Position numbers and translations under genes: made by a program. From positions 62,001 to 126,000 of the forward strand of contig NZ_JALDWJ010000011.1 in assembly GCF_022758295.1 (NCBI RefSeq): 64,000 nt of DNA, read 5' to 3'. This DNA comes from Lysobacter sp. CFH 32150. GTDB lineage: Bacteria; Pseudomonadota; Gammaproteobacteria; Xanthomonadales; Xanthomonadaceae. Under the pieces are notes generated by a model. The model did not search any database. It was not told the DNA's origin and was given only the letters and a program-made list of their open reading frames with translations. This document shows positions 25,550 through 34,606 of this stretch, one piece after another (position 1 is the first letter of the stretch; the number at the start of each line of letters is the position of its first letter).

Positions 25550-25993
25550 ATGCCTATCCAGTGGTTGCTCGCCGTAATGCTTGCCGTCGCCACGACGCCT
25601 GCGATGGCGCGCGACGCCGCGCAGGACGAACGTGAAATCCTGAGCGTGGAGAAAGCGCTCTGCCATGCCTTCGAGACCGGCGACGCCGATTATCTTCGTC
25701 GATCACTGGACGAACATTTCATCCTCACCAGTTCGAACGGCGTGGTCACCGATCGTGCGCAGAACATCGCGGAAGTCGAAAAGCGCGATCCGTCCTACGA
25801 AGTGTTCCGCAACCACGACCAGAAGCTGCGCCTGTATGGCGATGCCGCCATCGTCACCGGCATCACTACTGTGAAAGGCCAGTCGGGTGGCGAGGCGTTC
25901 GAAGCCGATTTCCAGTTCACCGATACCTGGGTGTATCGCGATGGGCAATGGAAACTCGCTGCAAGCCACGCCAGCCGGTTGGCGAAGAAATGA
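25550..25993 (+). CDS. Secreted DUF4440/SnoaL-like protein
   Basis: 147 residues. A signal peptide (ending TTPAMA) precedes an NTF2-like domain: LSVEKALCHAFETGDADYLRRSLDEHFILTSS, and the final strand GQWKLAASHASRL. Three in-frame ATGs (25541, 25544, 25550) are possible; 25550 gives the best spacing to the GAGG. It is convergent with the DUF2207 gene. Substrate or ligand unknown. Confidence 0.85.
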   Translation: MPIQWLLAVMLAVATTPAMARDAAQDEREILSVEKALCHAFETGDADYLRRSLDEHFILTSSNGVVTDRAQNIAEVEKRDPSYEVFRNHDQKLRLYGDAAIVTGITTVKGQSGGEAFEADFQFTDTWVYRDGQWKLAASHASRLAKK

Positions 25994-25994
25994 A

Positions 25995-27731
25995 CTAGCG
26001 GCCGCCACCACCGCCGCCACCGCCGCCACCACCGGACGAGCCGCCGCCACCCGAGCCCGATGAGCTTCCGGGCGGCGTCGACGACGACGCGATCTGCGAA
26101 CTCAAGGCGCTGCCGATCGAGTTGGTGAAACTACCGAGGTCGGACATCTGTCCGCCGCGATACCAGCTGATCGCCGCCGTGGTTGCTGCAGCGGCTGCGG
26201 CACCTACGGCCAGCGTGAATTTCTTCGTCCACGCGTCCTCGACATCCAGGGCCACCGCGTAGGGCAGCAGGTGTTCGTAGCGCTTGGCATCGAGAACGGG
26301 CGGTGCGTCCGGGCCGGGCATGCGCGCGAGTTCTTCGCGCTCGGCCACGCTGAGGTAAAGCTTCAGGCCTTCGATCTCGTCAAGCAGTTTGCGTCCCGCG
26401 GGTGTCGGTGCCTTCACCAGGATGGCGAAGGCCACCAGGATCAGGACCATCAGCACCGCAGTCGCCACGAGGGCGGGAACGCCGGTGCCCATGCCGATGA
26501 GGAAGCCGAGCCCGATGCTGCCCGCGGCGATCGCAAAGGCGACGGCGATGCTCTTGCCGTGACGGTTGAACAGGTCGGGCTGGAAGCGCTGGTCGAGCAC
26601 CTTGGTGTGCGCCTGTTGCGCGCCCTGCATGGTGGATGCGTTGGTGTTCTTCAGTTCCAGCATCGGGCCACTGGCGAACAGGCGTTCGAGCAGGGCGCGC
26701 TGGGTGTCGGTAGCGCCCGCCATCTTGACGCCCTCCAAGCGCTCAAGCCGCCACTTGTCCTTGAGGAAGCCATCGTCGCGATGGATGCGCACCTGGCCAT
26801 CGACGGCCAGTGCGAGCAGGTCGGAGGAGAAGCAGCGGTTGTCGTAACGCATCCGCCGCATGTAGCGCAGGCCGGCAGGGGAGTGGCCGGAGGGCGGGTC
26901 GTAGCGCGCAATGATGATGCCGGGACGGGGATCGCGACCGACGTCTTTCCAGCGACGTACGCAATACACCAGGAGCCCGATCAGGCCGAGCCATGCGACC
27001 AGGACGCCACGGTTGTCCTTGAGGAACCAGAGGATGCGTTGTGCGCGGGTGGGTGCGGTGACCAACCCTTTTGGAAATGTCAGGACAACGGTGAAGCCCT
27101 GCTGCGGCGACAACGGCTGGGTCAGTTGCCAGCGGGCCACGCCCGGCGCGGGTATTTCAGCGCGATATCCCTGTTCCTGCGCGCCCTGGTAGCCGGTATA
27201 GCCTTCGGCATGCAGTTGATCGACCGGCACCGCCTGCGGCAGGCGGGCCTCGACGCTGGCGCTTTCGATCGGGAAGTCCCAGCCGGTCCCGATCGCATTC
27301 CAATAGAGCTCGTCGTGGTCGCCGAAGAAGCCGAGCTGGCGCGTGGTGCGATAGCGCAGGGTATAGGTGTAATCGGCCGGCACCGGCAGGAAATCGTCGT
27401 TGCCGGTGTTGATGCGCACACCGTTGGACTGGCGCTCGGTGAACCACGGCTCGGTGCGGCCGTTGCGTTTTACGTCAAGTACTTCGAAATCGACCACGAC
27501 GCGGTTGCCGTAGCGATCCTTGTAGCGGGTAGGGAAATCACGATAGATGCCGCGCCGGATCGAACTGCCTTCGGCGTGGACGGTGATGCGTTCGGTGACG
27601 TCGATGCTGCCGTCGGTACGGACGTCGATCTCGCTGTCGTAGGACGTGATGCGTTCCTGCGCCAGCAGTGGTGTGGCCAGCAGCAACGACAGCAGTGCCA
27701 GTCCGATGCGGCTCTTGAAAACGATGCTCAT
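25995..27731 (-). CDS. DUF2207-domain membrane protein
   Basis: 578 residues. Signal peptide, then the extracytoplasmic DUF2207 domain (about 25-230: ITSYDSEIDVRTDGSIDVTERI, RRGIYRDFPTRY). A TM follows (about 245-265), then a cytoplasmic stretch and two more TMs (about 395-445). The last 28 residues are almost pure Gly/Ser (GGGGSSGGGG...), typical of the family. It overlaps lemA by ATGA, a pairing common in bacteria and suggesting that the two proteins act together at the inner membrane. Confidence 0.92.
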   Translation of the reverse strand: MSIVFKSRIGLALLSLLLATPLLAQERITSYDSEIDVRTDGSIDVTERITVHAEGSSIRRGIYRDFPTRYKDRYGNRVVVDFEVLDVKRNGRTEPWFTERQSNGVRINTGNDDFLPVPADYTYTLRYRTTRQLGFFGDHDELYWNAIGTGWDFPIESASVEARLPQAVPVDQLHAEGYTGYQGAQEQGYRAEIPAPGVARWQLTQPLSPQQGFTVVLTFPKGLVTAPTRAQRILWFLKDNRGVLVAWLGLIGLLVYCVRRWKDVGRDPRPGIIIARYDPPSGHSPAGLRYMRRMRYDNRCFSSDLLALAVDGQVRIHRDDGFLKDKWRLERLEGVKMAGATDTQRALLERLFASGPMLELKNTNASTMQGAQQAHTKVLDQRFQPDLFNRHGKSIAVAFAIAAGSIGLGFLIGMGTGVPALVATAVLMVLILVAFAILVKAPTPAGRKLLDEIEGLKLYLSVAEREELARMPGPDAPPVLDAKRYEHLLPYAVALDVEDAWTKKFTLAVGAAAAAATTAAISWYRGGQMSDLGSFTNSIGSALSSQIASSSTPPGSSSGSGGGGSSGGGGGGGGGGGR

Positions 27732-28297
27732 GGCGTCAGCTCCACGCCGACAGCCGCGCGTTCTTCTTCGCCGGTCTGGAAGAACTCCGCTTCGCGGAAT
27801 GCGAAACTGCGCGCGACGACGACGTCAGGCACGCGCTGGATCGCGGTGTTGTAGTCGCGCACAGCGCCGTTGTAGAAGCGGCGTGCGTATTGCAGTTGGT
27901 TCTCGACTTCGACCAGGTCGCGCTGCAGTTGCGTGAAGTTCTCGTTGGCCTTGAGGTCGGGATAGGCTTCCTTCAGTGCGAACAGGCGACCGAGCGCCTG
28001 TTCCAGCGCCGATTCGACTTCGCCCAGTTTCGCCGGACTCTTCAGCGCCACCGCCTGTGAGCGCAAGGCAGTGACCGCTTCCAGGGTCGCGCGCTCATGG
28101 CCGGCATAGGCGCCCACGGCAGTGACCAGTTGCGGCACCAGGTCGTGGCGACGCATCAGCTGCACATCGATATCGGCCCAGGCGGTTCGCGCCTGGTTGC
28201 GCAGGCGTACCAGGCGGTTGAAGGCGAATACCGCCCACGCGGTCACGGCTGCAACGATGAGTAACGCCAGTAGTGTTGTCACTGTCGCCATCCCCAT
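27728..28297 (-). CDS. lemA: LemA-family membrane protein
   Basis: 189 residues: a single N-terminal TM (about 6-26) and the LemA helical core RLRNQARTAWADIDVQLMRRHDLVPQLVTAV, with DLKANENFTQLQRDLVEVENQLQYARRFYN. The exact start is uncertain (28297 or 28291). Its stop overlaps the DUF2207 start by ATGA, fixing the operon order lemA-DUF2207. The role of LemA in bacteria is unclear; the pair is thought to work at the envelope. Confidence 0.93.
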   Translation of the reverse strand: MGMATVTTLLALLIVAAVTAWAVFAFNRLVRLRNQARTAWADIDVQLMRRHDLVPQLVTAVGAYAGHERATLEAVTALRSQAVALKSPAKLGEVESALEQALGRLFALKEAYPDLKANENFTQLQRDLVEVENQLQYARRFYNGAVRDYNTAIQRVPDVVVARSFAFREAEFFQTGEEERAAVGVELTP

Positions 28298-28343
28298 ACG
28301 AAAGTTTTGCCATATTACCCGTCGCCCCCGACCCGAGCGCCCC

Positions 28344-29039
28344 ATGATCGATCTCTACTACGCCGGCACACCGAACGGTCTGAAACTCCGCTTGTTCATG
28401 GAAGAAACAGGGCTCCCGCACCGGGTCGTGCGCGTGAACATCGGCAAGGGCGAACAGTTCAAACCGGAATACCTCGCGATCTCTCCCAACAACAAGATCC
28501 CGGCGATCGTCGACCACGCGCCGGCCGATGGCGGTGCGCCGCTGTCGATGTTCGAATCCGGCGCGATCCTGCTCTACCTCGCCGAGAAGACGGGGCTCTT
28601 CCTGCCTGCCGACCTGCGCGGTCGTGCGGAAGTCGTGCAATGGCTGTTCTGGCAGATGTCGGGGCTGGGGCCGATGGCCGGGCAGATCGGCCACTTCAAC
28701 GTCTACGCGCCTGCCGTGGTGCCATACGCGATCGAGCGCTACACCAAGGAAACGAATCGGCTGTACGGGGTACTCGACAAACGCTTGGCCGATCGCGATT
28801 TCATCGCCGGCGAATATTCGATCGCCGACATCGCCTGCTATCCGTGGATCGTGCCGCATGCCGCGCACGGCCAGGATCTCGACGATTTCCCGCATCTGCG
28901 CCGTTGGTTCGAGGCCATCGCGGTGCGGCCGGCCACGATCCGCGCGTATGAAGGCGTGACCGACACCTATCGGCGCGGCGCGCAGATCTCGGACGAGCAG
29001 CGCCGGGTGTTGTTCGGACAGGCCGCGGCGACGCGCTGA
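28344..29039 (+). CDS. Glutathione S-transferase (Nu/YfcG-like)
   Basis: 231 residues. The thioredoxin-like N-domain has DLYYAGTPNGLKLRLFMEETG with PNG at the activity site, SPNNKIPAIVD (cis-Pro) and FESGAILLYLAEKTG. The C-domain has the GST helix-bundle pattern (FIAGEYSIADIACYPWI). Family members conjugate or reduce glutathione-linked substrates; YfcG-type members have disulfide-bond reductase activity. The ATG at 28344 lies just after the divergent lemA operon. Confidence 0.94.
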   Translation: MIDLYYAGTPNGLKLRLFMEETGLPHRVVRVNIGKGEQFKPEYLAISPNNKIPAIVDHAPADGGAPLSMFESGAILLYLAEKTGLFLPADLRGRAEVVQWLFWQMSGLGPMAGQIGHFNVYAPAVVPYAIERYTKETNRLYGVLDKRLADRDFIAGEYSIADIACYPWIVPHAAHGQDLDDFPHLRRWFEAIAVRPATIRAYEGVTDTYRRGAQISDEQRRVLFGQAAATR

Positions 29040-29045
29040 AGCGGT

Positions 29046-29996
29046 TCAAGCCTTCGCGTTTTCCAGCAGGCGCTGCGCGCGCGCCTTGAGCGCCGTACGC
29101 AGCGCAGTCGGTTGGCGGATCGAAAACGCAAACGGCAATCGCGCCAGTTCGCGCGCGAACCAGTCGAGGTCGTCGGTCCGTCCATGCAGCAACACGCCGG
29201 CATCGGTCTGTTCGAAGGTGCCGATCGCCTCGAACAGCGCGCTGCGCGCGCTGGCGAGGTCGGTATCGAGCAACACTTCGACTGCGTGCGTGCGTGGCAG
29301 CGTCGCGACGGAGAAGGTGAGGTGGCCGAGCGCGTCGAATCCTTCCGGCCGCGCGAAGCTCGCCGGCAACGGCTGCACGGATGTCACGCGATCGAGCCGG
29401 AACGAACGCAGCCCAAGTCGCAAGTGGCAATGCCCGACCACGTACCAGCGGCCGCCACGATAGGCCAGGCCATAGGGATCGAATGCGCGTTCGCTGTCCT
29501 CGCCCTGCGCCGAGCGATAGCGCAGGTGCACGCGTTGCTGCGCCTGTGCGGTAGCGCTCAACGCGACCAGCGCGGTGTTGTCGCCGGCAGGTGCGGCGCG
29601 GGTGAGATCCAGCGTCACCGTTTCGTCGACCGCGCGCACGCGCCGTTTCAACGTCGCCGGCATTACCCGTTCCAGCTTGGCCTGTGCACTGGCCACCGCC
29701 GGTTGCGCTTCGGCGAGGCCGAGGCTGCGCGCCGCGAGCAGGCCCACCGACAACGCGAGCGCCTCATCGTCGGTGAACATCATCGGCGGCAGCTTGAAGC
29801 CGGCGACGAGCGAGTAGGCGCCATGGCGGCCGCGGTCGGCGGTGATCGGCACGCCGATGTCTTCGAGCCGCGCGATGTAGCGGCGCAACGTGCGCCCGTC
29901 CACCTGCAACCGCCGCGCCAGTTCCGCACCACTCATGCGGCCGTGGGTCTGCAGCAGTTCCAGCACCGTGAGGACGCGGGTGGTCGGGTGGTACAT
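29046..29996 (-). CDS. WYL-domain transcriptional regulator (YafY-like)
   Basis: 316 residues. An N-terminal HTH_11 (RVLTVLELLQTHGRMSGAELARRLQVDGRTLRRYI) precedes a WYL domain (FDPYGLAYRGGRWYVVGHCHLR..LRSFRLDRV) and the WCX extension. Such proteins are single-component repressors or activators that respond to nucleotides or small ligands. It is convergent with the GST gene and divergent from the 30079 gene, which is therefore the most likely target. Confidence 0.93.
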   Translation of the reverse strand: MYHPTTRVLTVLELLQTHGRMSGAELARRLQVDGRTLRRYIARLEDIGVPITADRGRHGAYSLVAGFKLPPMMFTDDEALALSVGLLAARSLGLAEAQPAVASAQAKLERVMPATLKRRVRAVDETVTLDLTRAAPAGDNTALVALSATAQAQQRVHLRYRSAQGEDSERAFDPYGLAYRGGRWYVVGHCHLRLGLRSFRLDRVTSVQPLPASFARPEGFDALGHLTFSVATLPRTHAVEVLLDTDLASARSALFEAIGTFEQTDAGVLLHGRTDDLDWFARELARLPFAFSIRQPTALRTALKARAQRLLENAKA

Positions 29997-30078
29997 GGCC
30001 GCAGTCTAAATCCGAAACAGGGCGATTACTGACCTATTTATGCCCCAGCCTGCGCGCAACGCCACCCGAGGATGCGCC

Positions 30079-30678
30079 ATGTACCGATCGCGGACATTGA
30101 TGTCCCTCTGCCTGCTGTGCGGACTGACCCTGGCCACGCTGCCGCTGACGACCGCCTTCGCCATGACCCCAACCGGAACCACGACCATGCGCGCCAGCCA
30201 ACCTCGCGACGGACACCACGACTTTGATTTCCTGGTCGGCCGCTGGTACGCGCACAGTCGGCGCCTGGCGAAACCGTTGTCGGGCTCGGATGAATGGGTG
30301 GAATTCGATTCGGTCCACGACGGGGTGCTGCTGCCCAGCGGGTTCGGCGTCGCCGACGATTACTGGATCGAAGGGCGCCCCGATTTCCTCGGCCTCGCGC
30401 TCCAGGTCTATGACCCGGCGACGGGGCAGTGGCGGGCGTACTGGTACCGCCTCGGTGCGATGACACCGCCGCTGCTGGGAATCTTCAAGGATGGCGTCGG
30501 CGTGTTCGAAGGCCCGGACCAGCACGAAGGCAAGCCGATCATCACGCGCTACACCTGGTCGCACATCACCGCGACTGCAGCACGCTGGGAACAGGCGTTT
30601 TCCGCGGATGGCGGCAAGACCTGGGAGATCAACTGGATCATGGATTACAGCCGCACGCGCTCGGCGTCGAAGGAGTAA
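30079..30678 (+). CDS. Secreted DUF1579-like protein
   Basis: 199 residues. A signal peptide (ending TTAFA) is followed by a beta-barrel-like domain with HDFDFLVGRWYAHSRRL and the final WEINWIMDYSR. This G-x-W pattern is shared with the DUF1579-type protein at 61219. The ATG at 30079 follows GAGG. The LysE-type gene begins 4 nt after its stop, so they are likely co-transcribed, under the divergent WYL regulator. Confidence 0.8.
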   Translation: MYRSRTLMSLCLLCGLTLATLPLTTAFAMTPTGTTTMRASQPRDGHHDFDFLVGRWYAHSRRLAKPLSGSDEWVEFDSVHDGVLLPSGFGVADDYWIEGRPDFLGLALQVYDPATGQWRAYWYRLGAMTPPLLGIFKDGVGVFEGPDQHEGKPIITRYTWSHITATAARWEQAFSADGGKTWEINWIMDYSRTRSASKE

Positions 30679-30682
30679 CCAG

Positions 30683-31318
30683 ATGGACTATGCGGCACAA
30701 CTCTGGCTGTTCTTCGCGCTGGTGTTCGCCGTGGTGATCCTGCCCGGGCTGGACATGGCCTTCGTGCTGGCCAGCTCGATGGTCAGTGGGCGCAGTCACG
30801 GCCTGGTCGCAGTTGCCGGACTGGTCGCTGCAGGGATCTGCCATGTCATTGCCGGCGCACTCGGCATCGGCGTGTTGCTCAAGGTGGTGCCATCGGCATT
30901 CAACGCGGTGTTGCTGCTCGGTGCGCTGTACGTGGCGTGGATCGGCTGGTCGCTGCTGCACAGCCGGGAAGGCTTCGGCGCGGTGCAGGACACCGCGCGG
31001 CGCACGCACTGGGCGACGTTCCGGCAGGCGGCGCTCACCAACCTGCTCAATCCCAAGGCCTACATGTTCATGCTCGCCGTGTTCCCGCAGTTCCTGCGCG
31101 TGGAATACGGGCCACTGTGGAAGCAGGCGACGGTGCTGGGCCTGATCATCGCAGCGACGCAGATCGGCGTGTACGGCACGCTGGCGTTGCTTGCGGGGCA
31201 GGCGCGTGGCTGGTTGCAGTCGCGGCCGGCTGCGGGCCTTGCACTCAATCGCGGCGTCGGCGCAGTGCTGGTCGCGGCCGCGGTGGTCACGGCCTTCCAG
31301 GGCTGGCGCATGCTGTGA
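30683..31318 (+). CDS. LysE/RhtB-family amino acid exporter
   Basis: 211 residues with about six TMs. The family signature LPGLDMAFVLASSMVSGR and TNLLNPKAYMFMLAVFPQF are present. Members export amino acids or homoserine lactones; the substrate is not predictable. The start overlaps the vicinity of the preceding stop (gap 4 nt), and AGGAG lies just upstream, which decides it over the longer ORF. Confidence 0.93.
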   Translation: MDYAAQLWLFFALVFAVVILPGLDMAFVLASSMVSGRSHGLVAVAGLVAAGICHVIAGALGIGVLLKVVPSAFNAVLLLGALYVAWIGWSLLHSREGFGAVQDTARRTHWATFRQAALTNLLNPKAYMFMLAVFPQFLRVEYGPLWKQATVLGLIIAATQIGVYGTLALLAGQARGWLQSRPAAGLALNRGVGAVLVAAAVVTAFQGWRML

Positions 31319-31723
31319 TCACGACCCGGATGCGACCGCAGTGATCTGCGCAGTGAGCGTCTGCCAGCGGCCGTCGCGCCCGACCCAGACATCGGTATAG
31401 CGACTCTGCCCGCTGCTGCCGTCACGCCGGGTATAGACCGTGCGTGCCTGGACGATGGCGGTGTCGCCTTCGAACTGGACGCTTACGTCTTCCACGGTGA
31501 AGGTCGCCATCGCGACCGGTTGCGCCGAGCTGGCCAGGAACGCGGCGCGGTCGATGATCTCGCCGCTTGGCAGGATGCAGCGGAAATCGGTCGCGAGATG
31601 ACGGTCGAACCAGTCGGTGTCCGATGTCAGGAAAGCGTCGACATACTCGGCGTTGAGCCGGTAGAGCTTGACCTCGGAATGGTGCGAGGGATTCGGGACG
31701 ATGGACGACAGGGAAGCGGGCAT
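31319..31723 (-). CDS. Nuclear transport factor 2 (NTF2)-like protein
   Basis: 134 residues, cytoplasmic. NTF2/DUF4440 features: LNAEYVDAFLTSDTDWFDRHLATDFRCILPSGEIIDRAAFL and GRDGRWQTLTAQIT. The ATG at 31723 has GGAG seven bases upstream, making it preferable to 31744. It is convergent with the LysE gene and adjoins it without a gap. Function unknown; such proteins include ketosteroid isomerase-like enzymes. Confidence 0.88.
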   Translation of the reverse strand: MPASLSSIVPNPSHHSEVKLYRLNAEYVDAFLTSDTDWFDRHLATDFRCILPSGEIIDRAAFLASSAQPVAMATFTVEDVSVQFEGDTAIVQARTVYTRRDGSSGQSRYTDVWVGRDGRWQTLTAQITAVASGS

Positions 31724-31918
31724 GTGCGGGCTCCAGAGGGACACGAGTCGAACTGCGAGCGGAGGCTAGGTCCCATCCGTGACCGGCTCGCCATTTTCGG
31801 ACAGGGTCAGGTCAGGCAAGCCCCATGCCGGCGTATTCACCTGCCATTGCGTCGGTCCCGGCAAGTTTTGCCTAGACTAGGCAGCGCGCCATCGATGAGG
31901 CGCGGAGTCCAGGGTCTG

Positions 31919-32977
31919 ATGCACGCGTTGCGAGTTTTTCTATTTACGTTGTTTCTGGTCGCCTGCAATGCGCAGGAACCTGCCGAAAAGCCAGCGGCCG
32001 TGGTGCAGACCAGTGCCAGCGAGGGCGATTTCGGCGCGGTGTCGGCGCCGACGCCACCGCCGAAACGCAAAGTCGACATCCGCAAGACGACGTATTGGCC
32101 GTCGGCAGAGGTGACGTCGGGTTCGGCCACGATCAGTTGCGATATCGAGCCGCCGGTTGATAGGACCATCGACGACGGGGGCGTGGCGCTGACCGATCTC
32201 GAATACTTCAACGTCTCCGATGCGATGTTCCCGTGCCGCGAGAACGGAGTGATACGCCTGCGCTACAAAGGCCGCATCGCCGGTGACCTCACCACCCTGA
32301 TCGAGCGCGTCGCCAATATGTCCACGCGCATGGGCATCCCCAGGCGCATCCTCGACATCGATTCCAGTGGTGGCCAGGTCGAAGACGCGATCCGTGCCGG
32401 CGATGTCATCGCCGAATCGAACTGGACGATCCGCGTGCGTGCGAACGCGGCCTGTCACAGTGCCTGCGTGCTGATTCTCGCAGCCGGCGACGATCGACAG
32501 ATCGAAGGCCGCGTCGGTATCCACCGCATCATCCGCATCCAGTCCGCCGCCACATCGCGCGCGGAACTGAGCCGCGAGTTGCGCGACGTGCACACGCAGA
32601 TGGAGGACTACCTCCAGCGCAACGGCGCGGCTGTCGCGGTCGCCGATCTGATGATGACGGTGCCAAACCGCGGTCTGCGGTTGCTCACTGAGGTCGAACT
32701 CGATGCCTATGGCCTGAATGGCGCGAATGCCGTGCAGGATGACCTGGAACGGATCCGGCTGGCGCGCAAGTGCGGCGAGGATTTTGTCCGCCGCAAGGAT
32801 GCGTTTGCGCGCGCGTTCGACCGCGAATGCACGCAACGGGATGAGGCAGGGGACGCTTGCGGCTTCGCGTTGCTGCCGCGCTTTGGATTCCCGGACAAGA
32901 AGTGCAAGGCGGAAAGCCCACTTGCGGATTACCAGGTGGCGGCTGCCGTGCCGGCGAAGGACAGTAGCAAGCGTTAA
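31919..32977 (+). CDS. Periplasmic lipoprotein with ClpP/crotonase-like fold
   Basis: 352 residues. Lipobox LVAC follows the signal (MHALRVFLFTLFLVAC). Residues about 105-240 show ClpP-like features: LDIDSSGGQVEDAI..GDVI, then CHSACVLILAAG at the position of the nucleophile Ser, and GRVGIHRI. An extra Cys-rich tail (CTQ..GDACG, KKC) could form disulfides. A protease or a degenerate fold are both possible. It is convergent with the S4 gene, and the ends overlap by 4 nt. Confidence 0.8.
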   Translation: MHALRVFLFTLFLVACNAQEPAEKPAAVVQTSASEGDFGAVSAPTPPPKRKVDIRKTTYWPSAEVTSGSATISCDIEPPVDRTIDDGGVALTDLEYFNVSDAMFPCRENGVIRLRYKGRIAGDLTTLIERVANMSTRMGIPRRILDIDSSGGQVEDAIRAGDVIAESNWTIRVRANAACHSACVLILAAGDDRQIEGRVGIHRIIRIQSAATSRAELSRELRDVHTQMEDYLQRNGAAVAVADLMMTVPNRGLRLLTEVELDAYGLNGANAVQDDLERIRLARKCGEDFVRRKDAFARAFDRECTQRDEAGDACGFALLPRFGFPDKKCKAESPLADYQVAAAVPAKDSSKR

Positions 32978-33192
32978 GCCGCCACCACGCGAACTTCGAC
33001 GTCATCCAACGAAACGACCTGCCCCGCGCGGATCTTGCAGGTCTTGCGCAACTCGACGAGGCCATCGACTCGTACCGCACCGCTGGCAACCAACGCCTTG
33101 CCCGCGCCGCCGCTGTCGCACAGGCCGACCAGCTTCAGCAGTTGGTTGAGTTCGACGAACTCACGGTCGAGTTCGAATTCGAGTCGTTGCAT
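32974..33192 (-). CDS. S4-domain RNA-binding protein (YbcJ-like)
   Basis: 72 residues, entirely an S4 domain: VELNQLLKLVGLCDSGGAGKALVASGAVRVDGLVELRKTCKIRAGQVV. Stand-alone S4 proteins such as YbcJ/Hsp15-like bind structured RNA, possibly on the ribosome. The convergent neighbour overlaps it by 4 nt. A terminator for the upstream operon lies between it and the next gene. Confidence 0.95.
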   Translation of the reverse strand: MQRLEFELDREFVELNQLLKLVGLCDSGGAGKALVASGAVRVDGLVELRKTCKIRAGQVVSLDDVEVRVVAA

Positions 33193-33207
33193 GGTGGTTG
33201 CGCATGG

Positions 33208-33243
33208 AAAAAGTCGCGCCAGCCTCGCAGTGGCGCGACTTTA
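33208..33243 (-). terminator. Rho-independent terminator for the sigma/membrane-protein pair
   Basis: On the minus strand the stem AAGTCGCGCCA / TGGCGCGACTT is followed by TTTTTCC. It ends transcription coming from 33271-34471 before the S4 gene. Confidence 0.85.
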
Positions 33244-33270
33244 ATACAAGCACTCGGTGCAAGCGCGATG

Positions 33271-33939
33271 TCATTCCCGCTCGAAGCTTTGCACTTCGTC
33301 GAGCAGCGCTTGCGCCTTGCGCAGGCTGGCGCCGATGGCCGCATCCCGCATGCGCTTGGCCAGTTCTGGCCGGCGGGGGTTCTGCGCCCAGAGATAGAAG
33401 CCCCAGGTCGCCAACAGTCCGGCCGCGCCGATGCCCACGCTTAGCCAGATCCACAACGGCGTGACGACTTGCGGCGGATGGTTGCCAAGTCCGGCGAAAG
33501 CCACGACGACGAGCACCCACATGATCCACCACGGCAGACCGCAGACGATGCCGTTGAGCGTGTAGAACTGCTTCAGCAGGGCGAACTGCTTCTGGATTTT
33601 CAGCACCGGCGCGGAGTAATCGATCGTCGCCATCAGACCAAGCGTGATCCCGGCCGCCGTGGCGGTGATCACGCCGAAGGCATGGACGAGGATGCCCGAC
33701 GCCAGCAGTCCGGGAATGCCGGTGTTGCGCGTCCAGCAGGCGACGCCGAGCGCGATCAGTCCGACTCCCAGCAGCACTTGCAGCACCTGGCCCCAGAACA
33801 GCGGGCGCAGGCTGGAGCGTGCCTTCTCGAGCTTTTTGTCCTTGAACAGCAGCAGGTTGAGCGCGTTCTGTTGTTCAAGCCGCTTGTCCAGCGTCTGCCA
33901 GGCTTGTTTCAGGTCGTCGAGTTCCATGATGGTGTCCAT
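33271..33939 (-). CDS. Multi-TM protein paired with the ECF sigma factor
   Basis: 222 residues. A cytoplasmic N-terminus (MELDDLKQAWQTLDKRLEQQ) precedes four TMs (about 50-70, 78-100, 130-150, 160-180). The spacing from the sigma gene is 19 nt, and the LDDLKQAWQ-type start is common in the integral membrane partners of ECF sigma factors. It may hold or sense for the sigma factor, although it lacks a recognisable zinc anti-sigma motif. Confidence 0.8.
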   Translation of the reverse strand: MDTIMELDDLKQAWQTLDKRLEQQNALNLLLFKDKKLEKARSSLRPLFWGQVLQVLLGVGLIALGVACWTRNTGIPGLLASGILVHAFGVITATAAGITLGLMATIDYSAPVLKIQKQFALLKQFYTLNGIVCGLPWWIMWVLVVVAFAGLGNHPPQVVTPLWIWLSVGIGAAGLLATWGFYLWAQNPRRPELAKRMRDAAIGASLRKAQALLDEVQSFERE

Positions 33940-33958
33940 GTGGGTTCCGGGTGTGCCG

Positions 33959-34471
33959 TCAGGCGATGTCGTTACGGATGCGTTGTTTGAGGCGGCCGAT
34001 CTTGGTGGTCACGTTGCTTTCGCTGATGCCGAGGATGTCGCCGATCTCGCGCGCGCTGCGTTCTTCGAGATAGAGCAGCAGCAGGGCGCGGTTGAGCGGG
34101 TCGAGTTGTCTGATGAAGCGGTTCAGCGCGCGGATCTGCTGGTCTGCCTCGTGCTCGGGCCCTGCGCCGGCGATATCGTGCAGGTCCTCGTCCAGCGGCA
34201 CGGCATGCTGTTGCCGTTGACTGTCGCTGCGCATGAACGAAATCGCCACGTTCAGTGCAACGCGATACATCCAGGTCGAGAACGACCGCGACGGGTCATA
34301 GCCGTGGAACGCCCGCCACAGTTGCGCGGCGATTTCCTGCGCAAGGTCGGCGCGATCGTCGGGATGCCGTGCATAGGTATTGGCAACCTTGAACACGATC
34401 TTGCGATGGCGTTCCAGCAGTTCGCCGAACTGTTGCCGAGCGTCCGTGGTCATTGTGGTGGCGTGTTCCAT
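33959..34471 (-). CDS. ECF-type RNA polymerase sigma factor
   Basis: 170 residues. Region 2 (YARHPDDRADLAQEIAAQLWRAFHGYDPSRSFSTWMYRVALN) and region 4 (LDPLNRALLLLYLEERSAREIGDILGISESNVTTKIGRLKQRIR) are both present. AGGGGA before the ATG at 34471 supports this start. It is followed by the multi-TM gene, a likely regulatory partner. Target promoters cannot be deduced. Confidence 0.96.
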   Translation of the reverse strand: MEHATTMTTDARQQFGELLERHRKIVFKVANTYARHPDDRADLAQEIAAQLWRAFHGYDPSRSFSTWMYRVALNVAISFMRSDSQRQQHAVPLDEDLHDIAGAGPEHEADQQIRALNRFIRQLDPLNRALLLLYLEERSAREIGDILGISESNVTTKIGRLKQRIRNDIA

Positions 34472-34606
34472 CCTGGTCCCCTGCGCGATTGTTGCGCCTC
34501 GGAACCATGATTCGCACGAGGGCGGAAATCCTCACGCCATGGGCCTTGTCGGCAGCAAAACGGCGGAAAGCGCACAATATGCGGCCCCTGCGAGGCCGGA
34601 GCGCCC

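Noticed and set aside
26271-27854. 527-codon plus-strand ORF opposite DUF2207
   Set aside because: Antisense shadow of a recognised family on the other strand.
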